Shown: positions 23,270-35,324, counted from the first letter of the stretch. The stretch is DNA of 64,000 nucleotides from Capra hircus (GCF_001704415.2 NC_030824.1:36761022-36825021); one strand, 5' to 3'. Notes: generated from the letters alone by a model not told the origin. Numbers and translations are program-made.

Positions 23270-25900
23270 GAATCTAGGGGGAGTTTACAAACAATACAAA
23301 ACCTGTGGAGCAGAATGAAGAATCAAAATGGGTGTTTTGGGTCACTGATAAAAAGCACAGCCCACCCTATGGAAAAAGATGTCATAAACCTGAATAAACT
23401 GAATTGCACAGATATTATCACAGGAATCCAAATCAGTATAAAGAGTAAAAAGAGTACTAGAAATATATAGAGCAGTGAATATAATTATACGGGAAGGTAA
23501 TACACTTGTTTCTAGTTATGACAAATCAAGTAGGTAATACGCAGATAGAAAATTTAATAGAAAAGTTGAATTTACAGCTAATTATTGAACTCCATGTAAT
23601 TCAAACAAAAACTACATTTCCTTTTAAATGTGGAATATTTTTCAAGATTGAGAATAAACAAAATCTCAATAAGTTCTTCCAGTAGAAAGCAAATGGGTCC
23701 ATCTTGTCTGATCTTACACCATAAAACTAAAAACTAATAACCAAAGGTGAAAAAAAATGGATTGTCTTAGAAGACACCTTGATTGTCACACACATCTCAA
23801 CGTGAGTTGTGACATGTGCAAAAATGTGTGTTTTACAGTTAACGAAATGTTTTACCCTCTGGGTCAAAGAGAAAATGGAAAATTTACCAGGGAAACAAAA
23901 ATACTAATATGTCCATGGTATGTGACTGAAGCTATACACTGAAGCACATTTATAATCTTAAAATGCTTTATACGAGGAAGAAAGAAAATAAATGAGCTAG
24001 GGATTTGATGCAGGAACAGTTTCTTTTTCTAGGGGACCATCATCACTCCTTTTCCTCGGAGACTGTTAGTAAATCCAGCCCCTTGTGAGGCTCCTGTGTG
24101 ATTTAATCTCAGAAGCTGTGCTACCTCTCCTTGAAATTGAATTTCTGTTGTTTAAATTTTCCTCCTTTCAGTTCTTTCATTCAGGCATGTTTTATATGGC
24201 TGACCTCAATTACATAAACAATTTAAGTATTTTAAAGTGAAGTGAGGTTCCTAGGCCTGGCATAAATCAGATGGTATGGTTAGATACCATCATGAAGTGA
24301 GTACTGCTTAACACCACATGAGGACTTACCTGAGTTCTAGTCCTAACTCTGTAAGAACCCCAAATGATAAAGAATGTCCATCCTAAACCAAACAGCAAGG
24401 TAAAATTTAACAATGGAAAACTAAAGGCAAAATCAGGAACACAACAAGAATATAACTCATTTTTTTAGTATTTCTCTGTTTAAAGTAGAAATGAGAAGTC
24501 TAACTTACAGAAAAGGAGAAGAACAAGTTATTGTTACTTATGATGAAAATATAAAATATAAGGGAATTAACTTTGAAACATTTAATGTAGAAAGTTTCTA
24601 CAAATAAGTCAGGTAAGAGATCAATAATGAAAAATTATGGGATAAATCAATAACTTCTATATTTGGCAGCAAAAAAAAAAAAAGCAAAACAGCAACAAAA
24701 ACTAAGAAAGATATAATGAAGGAAAAGATTTGATCAATAAAAGTAAATTTTTACTAGAACATTGGGAAGATGTAAAGATTTTTTTGCTTCTGGAAGAACA
24801 GATTGAAAATGGTAAAGTTGATAGTTATTTTCAAATTAACTTGTAGACTTCATGCATTCCTTATCACAGGACCAGCACAGCATTCTTCTGATACTTGAAC
24901 ATACTATTCTAAAGTTTATCTAGAAAACTAAACATGTGAAAATGTCCATAATTTATATTTTTGATAAATAGCTCTCTTAAGAGAAGTGAGAAAACTTATT
25001 AGCATGTGACCAAAACAAGAATCGACAAGCAGGCCAATAGTAGAACAGGGAGGTCTGGAAAAGTTTCTTATTACTCACAACTATAGTTCATGATTTAAAA
25101 ATAAAGTCAGATGTAGATAAAAAATAGTGTGAAGTCTGTGGGAAAAATAATAGTCTTAGATAAAAGACAAGTCAGGTGGGAGATCAAACCAACAATCTGG
25201 AAGAAAAATAAAGTTCAGAGTTTCACTTGTTTACTATAAATTATAATAAATATTAGATGAATAAATATAAAAATTCTAGAAGAAAACATGTATTTAACTA
25301 ATTTTGAGATGAGGATAGACTTTCTAAGCAAAAATGCAGTGTAGTAAATGCAATGTAATAAGTTAGGAAACTTGTTCAAAAAGCATAAGTAAAATGATGA
25401 AAATATTTGAAAAAAGCATTACCATCATAGATTAGTTAAAAATACTTTTAAAAGGGCTATTATAAATCATAGAGGAAATATGACTATTCTACCAACAAAA
25501 ATTTTCAGCTTCACTAGTCAAAGAAATAGCAATTAAAGCAGTAATAACATGTTTAAAAATATTTATGTACCTAATATCTATGTGTTTTATGTACGAAATA
25601 CATTTAAATATCTAATGTTTGCTATTAGCAAGATAAATACATTGCTTGTGGCAGTATACATAGATAATCCTTTTGAAAGCAATTGTACCTTTGATAGCAA
25701 GATACTACAAATGTTTATATATTTTACCTTGGTAATTTCCTCTAAAATTGATCCTGAGCTAATACGTAGAGATGGACTGGAAAGTGCATGGGATTATTTA
25801 AACAGTATAATCGTCTTTCAATGGAAATATTTAGATTTATTTGTGTGTATAAACATATCCATAATAAAAGCCTCAAAACAGTAATTATTTACAGATGTTA
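23270..25900 (+). mobile_element. Very old LINE-1 (L1M/HAL1-like), sense, heavily decayed
   Basis: Several L1 ORF2 landmarks appear in order and in sense orientation. TGGAATATTTTTCAAGATTG with AATCTCAATAAGTTC lies at 23630-23680 (endonuclease end). AACTAAAGGCAAAATCAGGA is at 24420. A late-ORF2/3' region includes TTCACTAGTCAAAGAAATAG at 25510 and a 3'-UTR-like GTGGCAGTATACATAGATAA at 25648. Large gaps separate them: 23760-24380 does not look like L1 and may be inserted or too decayed (it may end in a MIR piece around 24310-24360). No coding frame survives. Confidence 0.65.
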
Positions 25901-26875
25901 CGATTTTAAATTTTATATTTTTCGAAGTTTACATAATCAGTGTGTACTACTTTTGTAACTGGACAAACAAGTGAACATTATATTTAGTAGCTAAAAATAT
26001 TCCCTTCCCTTTCCATGCAATCTAAGAGTTGTGACTAACTGATCTGATCCCTTTTGTTCTGGTTTCCCTTTATCTCCAAAGACATGGCTTACTTTTTCTC
26101 ATCAAGTCCTATAGCTCTTAAGTGAAGAAAAATAAATGATATCCTTGTAATTATGAATTTTTGCCTTAACTGCTTTATATCATATGATCATCAAGCATTC
26201 CCAAGTCACATTTCAGTTTAAATTGCATCTTCAGCTAAACACTTAATTGATCCCAGTGGTATTAGCCATGTAAGTACTTAGGTGAGATTATTTTGGCACA
26301 CATGCAAAGGTAAAATAAGATACTGCTCTTAGAATATTTTTAAAGGTAATTTGCACAAATTCTTTCTCTTGACAGGTAAATCCCAATAATTTCAGTAAAG
26401 AAGCTTTCCAAAATTCAGCTTAAATGAAAATCTACTTCTCACTTTCTTCATGGTCTCCATTACAGTTGATATCCACACATTCTGAATACCACATGTGATT
26501 TTTAGAAAATCTTACTCACAATTGTGACCTTAAAGCTGATCTTTAGTAAAGAATATTTTCCTCAATGACAGGTTCTTGGAAATCATGAAGAATAAAGGAG
26601 CAATTTAGGTGATTACACTCAGTGTGTGAGATGAGAATGTGGTAAGGCATGTACCAGGCTAAATTTAGCCAGACTTTGTGGATACTGCTTCAGTTTATAG
26701 AAGCTCTCTCAGATTAAGATATGGAGTCCCTAGGTGCTTAGTTAGGTATTTATGAGAGTCCTTGAATTTATTTTATAATTTCAAATAGCTTAATGGAACC
26801 ATACCTTTTCCCATGAGAGGGTTGCTTTTTCCTTTTTTCTGCTTTTGCTTTCAGTTGAAACTCAGTTTTGTTTGG
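25901..26875. other. Single-copy AT-rich DNA
   Basis: No gene or repeat family is recognised in this roughly 1-kb stretch. Confidence 0.6.
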
Positions 26876-26958
26876 TTTTAATTAATTTATTTGTTTTAAT
26901 TAATTAATTTATTTTAATTGGGGGATAATTACTTTACAATATTGTTATGGTTTTTTTG
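26876..26958 (-). mobile_element. LINE-1 3' terminal stub
   Basis: TTTAATTAATTTATTTGTTT, then TTTTAATTGGGGGATAATTA and CTTTACAATATTGTTATGG, is the antisense poly-A and extreme 3' end of an artiodactyl L1. Only about 80 bp were inserted. Confidence 0.8.
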
Positions 26959-26960
26959 CA

Positions 26961-27621
26961 AAACTCAGTTTTTTAACACAGATAATCTTGTACCAGTTAG
27001 ACTCTGTGGCAGTTCTATATAACTTTGACTAAGAAAAAACTGCCCAGGACATCCTCTGAATCTGATAGTTTTCAAAATCTGTGGTCATTGGATGAAATTT
27101 GGCACTACTGACTCAGCTGTTCCCCTGTGTCCTACCATATAGATCAAGACAGTTCTTCACTTAAAAGGTTTTAGTTTCTCTGTGGTAGAATCAGCTTACA
27201 TGTTTTCCATAAGCAAATGTTCAAGAACCTGAACAGACAATTTCTGGATAGGTGAACTCCTTTAATATACATCAAATATTTTAAGATCTGAGTATACATA
27301 GCGACTCCATTTTCCTTGGATTGCCTTTGGATGACTGTATACCTGAATATCTCTAGAATTTGCTTGTTCCTTCAAGAATTCCTTATATTAGGAAATAAAT
27401 CTATGTCAGTCTGGCTTACTTTTGGGGGCATTGTTTACGGCACAACTTCTCAGTCTCAGTTGTATCAGTGAAGACATACATTTTTGTAGCTGGAAGGTAC
27501 ATGAGTCCTCAGAATAACACCAAGAGTTCCGTGAACAATTTGCTTTTTGGTGAATGATTTTGAAATCTTCAATAGATGTTAGTGGATCCTGATTTAGCTT
27601 GAGACAGATTTCTTTGTAGCT
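26961..27621. other. Single-copy DNA
   Basis: No gene or repeat family is recognised. Confidence 0.6.
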
Positions 27622-27790
27622 TGTTGTTCAGTTGCTAAGTCGTGTCCTACTCTTTGCGATCCCATGGACTGAGCATGCCAGGCTTCTCTGTCGTTTACTC
27701 TCTCCTGCAGTTTGCTCACACTCATGTCCATTGAGTTGGTGATGCCATCCAACCATCTCATCCTCTGTCACCCCCTTCTCCTCCTGCCCT
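27622..27790 (-). mobile_element. BovB 3' terminal fragment, antisense
   Basis: TTGTTCAGTTGCTAAGTCGT leads into CTTCTCTGTCGTTTACTCTC, CATGTCCATTGAGTTGGTGA and ATCTCATCCTCTGTCACC, the antisense of the last ~170 bp of BovB. The same segment appears at 30119-30290 and 52256-52420. Confidence 0.85.
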
Positions 27791-28240
27791 CAATCTTTCC
27801 CAGATTTCCTCCTATAGATACCTCCAAATTTTATTTTGATCTTGAATGCTCTAGTCAACTACTTTTGAATATACAAATAGAAAATAGACCTAAAATGTTA
27901 CTAATCTATCAACAATATGCAGATGACAAATAAGACAATTTGCAGGTGGAAATGGGATTGATATGATCAGGGACTTAATTTTTAAAAACAAATGAGTTTC
28001 CAACTCATTATGCCATTTTCCCCTCATCAAACTCCATTCTTACTTGTCTTCCCGTGATGAAGAACAAACCTTACAAATACCAAAAAGTGAAAGAGAAAAA
28101 AATATTTGTCGAGTTTGTCTTTTGTTTCATATTTGCTGTTATTGTTGAGACTTGTTTCCAATAGTTGCTTTTTTGAGCTTTTAAAGAAATAATTCATGGA
28201 AATGCATCATTTTTTTCCTTGGACCTATCTAAAGTTGTGA

Positions 28241-28272
<32 letters not shown>

Positions 28273-29122
28273 AATGTTCCTAGGATCAGCTCTATTTGCA
28301 TTGGTATTTCCAGTGGAAATGTCAAGTGTGACCTTTTTCTTGTTTGGGTGTCTAATCCTATTTTAAAACCCTGTCACGCCCCTGCTGAGGGTCAGTGCCC
28401 TTGTGAATAGAACTTCTGCACCTGCTCCCCCTTTCTTCTCTTCTTCTTCCCCTCTGCGTGGAACCGGAGGATGTGCCGGATGGCAAACAAAACAAAACTA
28501 TGCTTCAGTGACTGCAGTGGCAGAAAATAACTCCAGACTTGGGAATTTGGTCGAGTAAGTTTTGAAACCATGAGAAAATAAACACAAAAATCAGCAAACC
28601 TGAAAAGAAGAAAGAAAAAAAGTGCAGTAGCATATTGCTACAGACATCAGGGCTAACATGCCCTTGAATGTTTCAATTCATAAGACAGGGGCTCTGATAA
28701 AACATCAGCTCTTGCAAAAACAGGATGCTAAAATCAGTGGCACTGACATTTCACTTGTAGGGAAAAAAATTATTAACACGAAAGAACTGAGGGAAATATA
28801 ACCAAGGAAGCCCCAACTACAATAGTGATGGGATTTGGTTTGCCTATTTACCAAAGTAGAATTTCAGATAATTATGCTTGGGGATGCCGAATTAAGCACT
28901 AAATGAATATAGACAATTTGAATAGTGTAAGGCTTATACCTTCAGGCTTACTGTCATTTAAAAATAATGTTCAAAAATCAGCTCTTTTTTCCAGTGCTTG
29001 GGTTGAATTATAATTTCCCATCCCAGGAATTACTAGGTGATAAGTAAAGAATTTCTTATTAGATCCTAACCAAAGTTAAATACATAATTTGCCATTATAC
29101 TGCATTCATTTTAAAGCTAACC
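27791..29122. other. Single-copy DNA with a GT microsatellite
   Basis: No gene is recognised. A (GT)14-15 tract lies at 28240-28268. The section 28360-28480 is pyrimidine-rich with some CpGs. Otherwise AT-rich and unassigned. Confidence 0.55.
28240..28268. repeat. (GT)n microsatellite
   Basis: An uninterrupted GT dinucleotide run of about 29 bp, long enough to be length-polymorphic in a population. Confidence 0.97.
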
Positions 29123-29133
29123 AGGAGGGGAAA

Positions 29134-29366
29134 GGAAAGTCCCATGGACGGAGGGCCTGGTGGGCTGCAGTCCATGGGGTCGCTAAGAGTTGGACATGAC
29201 TGAGGAACTTCACTTTCACTTTTCACTTTCATGCATTGGAGAAGGAAATGGCAACCCACTCCAGTGTTCTTGCCTGGAGAATCCCAGGGACGGAGGAGCC
29301 TGGTGGGCTGCTGCCTATGGGGTTGCACAGAGTCAGACACGACTGAAGCGACTTAGCAGCAGCAGC
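29134..29366 (+). mobile_element. BovA2 SINE with target-site duplication
   Basis: Contains two monomers joined by TTCACTTTCACTTTTCACTT and a terminal (CAG)4 run. AGGAGGGGAAA occurs immediately left (29123-29133) and right (29367-29377), a clean 11-bp target-site duplication. The 5' monomer is shortened. Confidence 0.95.
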
Positions 29367-29624
29367 AGGAGGGGAAAAGCTCGAGCTCACACTGAAACAC
29401 TGCTGAAATGATCAAGTTCAATTATCAACAGATTTCTACCACAAAAGCCAAGTGACCCACATTAATGTTCTCACAATTTTTTCCTAAAACCTGCTAATTT
29501 CCACATAGTTTCTTGTGAGATAAAGCCTTCATGGTGTTCTTGTAGTACAAATGTATTTTATCTTTCATTTTGTACTGTGCTCCAAATCCACTTGACAAGG
29601 CAACTGTTCAGTCAGTCAATCTTT

Positions 29625-29800
29625 ATTCATTTCTCATCACCTTCCATCTTGACCCTGGGATAGGTTACTAGCTGGTTTTCTTGCCTGAAGCCCCCCATCT
29701 CTACCCAAACCACCCTGCATACCACTCCAAGAGTAATCTTCCTAAAGGACAGCATGATACTCTTCCTCAAATACCTCCACGCTCGAGAGAGAAAAATAAA
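29625..29800 (+). mobile_element. L2 LINE fragment (probable)
   Basis: TTACTAGCTGGTTTTCTTGC and later CAAGAGTAATCTTCCTAAAG with CTCTTCCTCAAATACCTCC follow the order of an L2 segment (CTAACTGGTCTCCCTGC, AGAGTGATCTTTCTAAAA, CCCTGCTTAAAACCCT). Old and non-coding. Confidence 0.55.
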
Positions 29801-30118
29801 AATGTAATCTACGTCATGGGGAGTAACCAAAAAAGTGAAGAGGTGAGTGGTAGAGGGGCAGCAATCTAGGGTTCAGAATGCTTCAGAGATCCCTGGAAGT
29901 TGGAATGATCTTAGAATCAGGAGAAGTGGGCTTGAAACAAGTCTTGAAGAAATGAAGGGTATTTGGCTGGAAGTGGTGAAGGAGTGCATGTGGTCTTCTA
30001 GAGAACAGAGACCAAAGACACAAAAGTGTTTTGGAGCATGGCTTGTGGAGTACTCTGACCAGAAAGGAGAGCTGTGGGAGGCGAAATTTAAAAAGCATGT
30101 TAGGCTCTGATTATCAGC
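29801..30118. other. Purine-rich single-copy DNA
   Basis: Rich in A and G. Short overlapping frames on both strands have no recognisable homology. Lies between L2 and an antisense BovB. Confidence 0.6.
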
Positions 30119-31106
30119 CTCAGTTCAGTTCAGTCGCTCAGTCCTGTCCGACTCTTTGCCACCCCATTAATTGTAGCACGCCAGGCCTCCCTGTCTATCA
30201 CCAACTCCCGGAGTTTACTCAAACTCATGTCCATTGAGTCAGTGATGCCATCCAGCAATCTCATCCTCTGTCGTCACCTTCTCCTCCTACCCCCAATCCC
30301 TCCCAGCATCAGAGTCTTTTCCAATGAGTCAACTCTTCACATGAGGTGAACAAAGTATTGGAGTTTCAGCTTTAGCATCAGTCCTTCCGATGAACACCCA
30401 GGACTGATCTCCTTTAGAATGGACTGGCGGGATCTCCTTGCAGTCCAAGGGACTCTCAAGAGTCTTCTCCAACACCACAGTTCAAAAGCATCAATTCTTC
30501 AGCGCTCAGCCTTCTTCACAGTCCAGCTCTCACATCCATACATGACCACTGGAAAAACCATAGCCTTGACTAGATGGACCTTTGTTGGCAAAGCAATATG
30601 TCTGCTTTTTAATATGCTATCTAGGTTGGTCATAACTTTCCTTCCAAGGAGTAAGCGTCTTTAAATTTCATGGCTGCAATCACCATCTGCAGTGATTTTA
30701 GAGCCCCCCAAAATAAAGTCTAATACTGTTTCCAATGTTTCCCCATCTATTTCCCATGAAGTGATGGGACCAGATGCCATGATCTTCGTTTTCTGAATGT
30801 TGAGCTTTAAGCCAACTTTTCCGCTCTCCTCTTTCACTTTCATCAAGAGGCTTTTTAGTTCCTCTTCATTTTCTGCCATAAGGGTGGTGTCATCTGCATA
30901 TCTGAGGTTACTGATATTTCTCCTGGCAATCTAGATTCCAGCTTGTGCTTCTTCCAGCCCAGCATTTCTCATGATGTACTCTGCATATAAGTTAAATAAG
31001 CAGGGTGACAATATATAGCCTTGACAGACTCCTTTTCCTATTTGCAACCAGTCTGTTGTACCACGTCCAGTTCTAACTGTTGCTTCCTGACCTGCTTGTA
31101 GATAGT
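30119..31106 (-). pseudogene. BovB LINE, antisense, 5'-truncated
   Basis: The left edge CAGTTCAGTTCAGTCGC is the reversed BovB terminus. Minus-strand translation gives MAENEEELKSLLMKVKEESG and, further upstream in the element, GYILSPCLFNLYAEYIMRN (motif B) with an ICRYADD-like box near 30890. Stops break the frame at several points. The element is cut off inside RT at about 31106, where a CHR SINE begins without spacer. Confidence 0.92.
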
Positions 31107-31437
31107 TTTTAAAAAAGAATTTTATTCCTTTACTTGTTTTTGGCCACTCTGGGTTTGCGTTGCTGCGTGCAGGCTTTTCTCTAGCTGCGGGGTGGCAAGC
31201 GGGGGCTCCTCTCTGGTTTCCGAGCCTGGGGCTTCTCACTGCGATGGCTTCTCTTGTGGAGCACAGGCTCTAGGGCATGCAGGCTTCAGCAGTTGCGCTC
31301 GCGGGGTGCAGAGCACAGGCTCAGTAGTGGTGGTGCTCTGGCTCAAATGATCTGAGGTATGTGGGACCTTCTTGGACCGGGGATCAAACCCATTTCTCCT
31401 GAACTGGCAGGCAGATTCTTTACCACTGAGCCACCAG
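31107..31437 (-). mobile_element. CHR-type tRNA-Glu SINE, antisense
   Basis: The T-rich left edge is the reversed tail. TTTTTGGCCACTCTGGGTTT, GCGTTGCTGCGTGCAGGC, GGAGCACAGGCTCTAGGGC and, at the right, CAGATTCTTTACCACTGAGC with CCACCAGGGTGC are the antisense of a long CHR SINE with its tRNA head at the right. It joins a BovB at its left and a Bov-tA at its right, so the order of insertions could be resolved by alignment. Confidence 0.85.
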
Positions 31438-31439
31438 GG

Positions 31440-31652
31440 TGCGTGCATGCTAAGTCACTTCAGTCGTGCTCAGCTCTTTGTGCCTCCATGGACTGTAGCC
31501 CACCAGGCTCCTTTGTCCATGGGATTCTCCAGGCAAGAATGCTGGCGTGGGTTGCCCTGCCCTCCTCCAGGAAATCTTTCCAACCCAGAGATCAAACCCA
31601 GGTCTCCGCATTGCAGGCGGATTCTTTACCGTCTGAGCCGCTAGGGAAGCCA
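31440..31652 (-). mobile_element. Bov-tA SINE, antisense
   Basis: GCATGCTAAGTCACTTCAGT through CCAGGCAAGAATGCTGGCGT to CTTTACCGTCTGAGCCGC and AGGGAAGCC. Full body and tRNA head are present in reverse orientation. Confidence 0.95.
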
Positions 31653-31689
31653 CCGGGAAAAAGCTCATCACATACATACAAAACCCCAG

Positions 31690-32045
31690 ATCCTTCTCCT
31701 GGCTGCTCTGTTTCTCCTACTCATCGAACTTGAAATCTTAAGAATCATTTTTCAATCTGTTCCCTCATAACCATTTAATTTCCAAATCCTATCAGTACTT
31801 CCTTGCCACTGTCTCTCATATCTGTCTTCACTTTCTTCTTCTCACTCTCTTCACCTAATCAAGGCCTTGACACACACCTAGAACATAGAAGCTGTCTCCT
31901 AACCAGTTTCTCTACCTTTAATATTCCACCCCCACCCTATCTATCCCATACATTTCATGTAAATGAGTCTTGCCGTGTGATAATATCAGCCCCCTGCCCA
32001 GACATCTTCCATGGCTTCCCCAAACCTAAAGACAAATGTCTATAA
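31690..32045 (+). mobile_element. L2 LINE fragment (probable)
   Basis: The order AAATCCTATCAGTACTTCC, then GTCTCCTAACCAGTTTCTCT, and later CATCTTCCATGGCTTCCCC with CTAAAGACAAATGTCTATAA follows an L2 ORF-end segment (AATCCTGTTGGCTCTACC, CTCCTAACTGGTCTCCC, CCTCCAATGGCTCCCC, AGTCCTTACAATGG). No intact frame. Confidence 0.6.
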
Positions 32046-32049
32046 CCTG

Positions 32050-32155
32050 GGCTTCCCAGCTTATAGATGTCCTTATGGACAGAGGAGCCTGGTGGGCTAC
32101 TGTCTATGGGGTCGCAAAGAGTTGGACACGACTGAACAACTAAGCACAGCACAAC
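32050..32155 (+). mobile_element. Bov-tA SINE, internally deleted
   Basis: The head GGGCTTCCCAGCTTA... is followed after about 20 bases by the 3' body TGGACAGAGGAGCCTGGTGG and GACACGACTGAACAACTAAG. The middle of the SINE, including the B-box, is missing. Confidence 0.85.
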
Positions 32156-32354
32156 ACAATGAGCTTTTTCAGATGTGATGTTTCAAATGACTGTAATTCA
32201 TTTCATTGTCAATATCTCATCAGTGGTTTGGGAAGCAGGATTTCAATTCCAGAGGGAGCCCTGGCTAGAAAGGCACATTTGGAAATGATATTAAGTGCTA
32301 GTTGAAGTCTTAGAAAAGAATAAGATTACTCAGCAAGGACCAGCTGAGACACCA

Positions 32355-32482
32355 GGGAAGCTCAAGAATACTGGAGCGGGTAGCCTATCCCTTCTCCAGA
32401 AGATCTTCCCAACCCAGGAGTCGAACTGGGGTCTCCTGCATTGCAGGCGGAGTTTTTACCAGCTGAGCTACAAGGGAATCCC
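32355..32482 (-). mobile_element. Bov-tA SINE, antisense, 3' part missing
   Basis: CAAGAATACTGGAGCGGGTA through CTTCCCAACCCAGGAGTCGA and TTTTTACCAGCTGAGCTACA to GGGAATCCC. The tRNA head and middle are present, but the 3' end is lost. Confidence 0.9.
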
Positions 32483-32519
32483 AACAAGGACTAGAGGACT
32501 AGATTTGGGAAAGTACTCA

Positions 32520-32645
32520 TTTTCTTTTTTTCTTCGGCCACGCCACACGACTTGTATGATTTTAATTCCCTGACCATGGATTGAACCTTGGGCCCTTGGC
32601 AGTGAGAACACGGACTTCTAACCACTGGACTGTCAGAAAATTTCC
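32520..32645 (-). mobile_element. CHR-type SINE fragment, antisense
   Basis: TTTCTTTTTTTCTTCGGCCA then CCACGCCACACGACTTG, AATTCCCTGACCATGGATTG, and TTCTAACCACTGGACTGTC are the antisense CHR tail, body and tRNA head. Shorter than the CHR at 31107. Confidence 0.85.
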
Positions 32646-32910
32646 AGAAAGTACTCATTTTCTGAGATGGGAAAGAAAAGGAGAAAGTAAGGAAAGAGAT
32701 TAGACATATGTAGGACCTAGGTGAGCATTGTTCAATAAAGGGGGAAAAAAAAAAAACTGTGGCAGAAAGGAGGATGGTACAAGTAAAGACCAAGGAAAAA
32801 AAAGAAAAAAAAACCTCAGAGAGGTTTGCTGCGGAGAGAAGGACGCTTGTGAATAGACCATTGCATTTATAAGCTGGAAGACCATAGCTGGCTTTTCAAA
32901 GTATAGGGTT

Positions 32911-33178
32911 GCTGCTGCTGCTGCTGCTAAGTTGCTTCAGTCGTGTCCAATTTTGTGCGACCCCATAGACGACAGCCCACCAGGCTCCACCATCCCTGGG
33001 ATTCTCCAGCAAGTGGGGTGCCATTTCCTTCTCCAGTGCATGAAAGTGAAAAGTGAAAGTGAAGTCGCTCAGTCGTGTCCGACTCTTTTCGACCTCATGG
33101 ACTGCAGCCTACCAGGCTCCTCCGTCTATGGGATTTTCCAGGCAAGAGTACTGGAGTGGGGTGCCATTGCCTTCTCCT
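32911..33178 (-). mobile_element. BovA2 SINE with 13-bp target-site duplication
   Basis: Begins with (GCT)n and contains both monomers (one shortened at GATTCTCCAGCAAGTGGGG). AAAGTATAGGGTT is present exactly at 32898-32910 and 33179-33191, so the insertion is well defined and rather young. Confidence 0.96.
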
Positions 33179-33191
33179 AAAGTATAGGGTT

Positions 33192-33721
33192 AGAAGCCAC
33201 ATTATGAATAGCTTAGGAGAGAAAGTAGAGGCAGCAATTGTGAAAACTTAAGAACCATGGTAGGAAACGGAAGAAGACTGGGGTGGACAGGGCACCCAGC
33301 TCCTATGGCAGACACTAGATGGGGCAGGCATGTGGCTGTTTGAAATCAGAGCATCAAAAGCCAGGAGACAGAAAGGACTGAAGATGTCAGAGATAACAGC
33401 TTGGGGCTGAGAAAGCACGTGTGAATGAGTATTTCCTGTGTATGAGTAATGGAGTGAATGTGATGTGTAACTGGGTAGATGTGAGGTTTGAGGTAACTAC
33501 TGAAGTTTGTCCCTGCAGGAGTGTGTTTGTGCACATGTGTGTGCATGCAAGTGTTTAAGGGACAATGATATAGGTAGGAATGAGTGTCACTGCTGAACAA
33601 ATCAGAGTGGAATGTACAGCGGTGGGTGGAGTGGGTTGTCTAAGCTTGGAAGGGCAAAAGTGTTCATTTGCGCCCACAGGTGCTGACTCCCTGAGCCTTG
33701 ACAAATGACAGTGAAAATGTT
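33192..33721. other. Single-copy DNA
   Basis: No gene or repeat family is recognised. A TG-rich tract (GTGTGTTTGTGCACATGTGT) lies at 33521-33540. Confidence 0.6.
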
Positions 33722-33905
33722 GGTTACTTGGTTGTGTTCGACTCTTCGCCACCCCATGGCTCCTCTGTCCATGGAATTTTCCAGGCAAGAATACTGGAGT
33801 GGGTAGATATTTCCTTCTCCAGGGGATCTTCCTGACCCAGGGATCAAACCCAGATCTCCTGCACTGTAGGCAGATTGTTTGCCATCTGAGCCAGCAGGGA
33901 AACCC
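33722..33905 (-). mobile_element. Bov-tA SINE, antisense
   Basis: TTACTTGGTTGTGTTCGACT through CCAGGCAAGAATACTGGAGT, CTTCCTGACCCAGGGATC and GCCATCTGAGCCAGCAGGGA. A deletion of the CACTGTAGCCCACCAGG part follows GACCCCATGG. Confidence 0.93.
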
Positions 33906-34494
33906 CCTCAACACCCCCACCCCCCACCCCACACTGTGACTTAGGATACTGGCAAATCTGCTGTGTTCCTAAACTGCAAACAGAATCCAGGTGAGTTGAC
34001 CCTAGAAGGCAGAAGTTTCATTTTCAGGTGGTCTTGTCTTTGGTGTGATAAGATGGAAGGACAGAAAATCATACTGCATTGCTGGCTGGTTTTTTGTTTG
34101 GTTGGTTTTGTTTTGTTGGTCTCTTAAGTTTCCAGTCCTCCTAATGCAGACCTCATTGTGTTGTTTGCTCAACCATCTCCTCCCAACTAACTCCTCAAGG
34201 CAAAGCCTAGGTCTTTTAGCTCTGAATCACTAGGACTGTGGATGTTCCTGGCACAAAATAAGAAGCTGATGATGCCCATTAAGCACATTAGGGAGAGAAT
34301 GGAGGGGTTGGCTCTGAATGGGAGAGATGTGTCTTCCTCCAAGGCAGGAGAGAAAGAAGACAGGAATATAGGAACATAATTTTGAAAGTTTAATCAAAGG
34401 AAGACACAACTCATGCAAGATGTATCTGTTTCCTCAATAAAGTGGTACCCAAGAGGGTTTTTAATGGGAGAGATGGCAGGGCCTGAGGAAAGTC
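33906..34494. other. Single-copy DNA
   Basis: Starts with a C-rich patch (33907-33930). No gene recognised. A possible short MIR tail (GGACTGTGGATGTTCCTGGC then ACAAAATAAG) lies at 34234-34265. Confidence 0.55.
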
Positions 34495-34685
34495 ATTGAA
34501 TGTCTTTAATGTTCTAGGTACTATATAGACACTTCACATACAATTTCATTTAAATTCTACAACAGCACTATAAAGTTATTATTATTCCCATTTTGCTGAT
34601 AAGGAAATCGAGGCTTAAATGGTAATAAACTCACTTACTAAAATCCAAGTCTCTTGATTGTAAAACCTGTATTTTCTTCCACATA
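34495..34685 (-). mobile_element. MIR SINE, antisense
   Basis: TAGACACTTCACATACAATT, then TTATTATTCCCATTTTGCTG with ATAAGGAAATCGAGGCTTAA and AAGTCTCTTGATTGTAAAAC, follow the antisense MIR order well. Confidence 0.8.
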
Positions 34686-35324
34686 CCCATTATTAGAGGA
34701 GTTTTAGGAAGTGTGAAAGGATTCACAAGATGAAGCAAAATATTATTGAGCTAGGGTCTAGTGAGGGTGAGTGAACTTGAATTTGCTGATAGTGGAGGTG
34801 GAAAAGTTCCAGGACTGAGAAAAACAGAGGAGGCAAGAAGCTGTCCTTATACCTAATATGGTAGAGGAAGTTAAATGAGGAGTATGTGACCAAGGACAGC
34901 GCTGAAGGGGCTGTTCAATAATCAGTTCAGGTGATTAAATCTAGTCTCCTTAAGAAGACTGGAAGCCCCTGAAATGTTTTCTCATTGTGCCTTACAGGGT
35001 GTTAAGGGCTGACTGAATACTCAGGAGCTGCTTGTGACCTGATCAACATAAAACACTGTGGAAACGGAGATTAAAACGGAGATTGGGCTAAATAAACCGG
35101 ACATTGTTTTAGAGTTGTGTGCCTTGCCTATTAAGGGACAATGAAGCCAAACAGTGATTTTAATAATCATAATAAACAATAAAGCTCTTCATGAAGGTAA
35201 AACCGGCTGAATAGACAGGCCCAGATCAGACAGACCGACTGCAAGAAATGAAATAACCAGTCTTTGGGGAAAGAAGACTTTGGCTAATGGGTCTCCTCAT
35301 GTTGTGTTGCTCTAGAAAAGGAGA
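34686..35324. other. Single-copy DNA
   Basis: No gene or repeat family is recognised. A short imperfect duplication AACGGAGATTAAAACGGAGA lies at 35064-35083. Confidence 0.6.

Noticed and set aside
29190..29411. Cysteine- and glycine-containing small frames across BovA2 and Bov-tA copies
   Set aside because: The same frames recur in every SINE copy of the window and are shadows of the SINE sequence.
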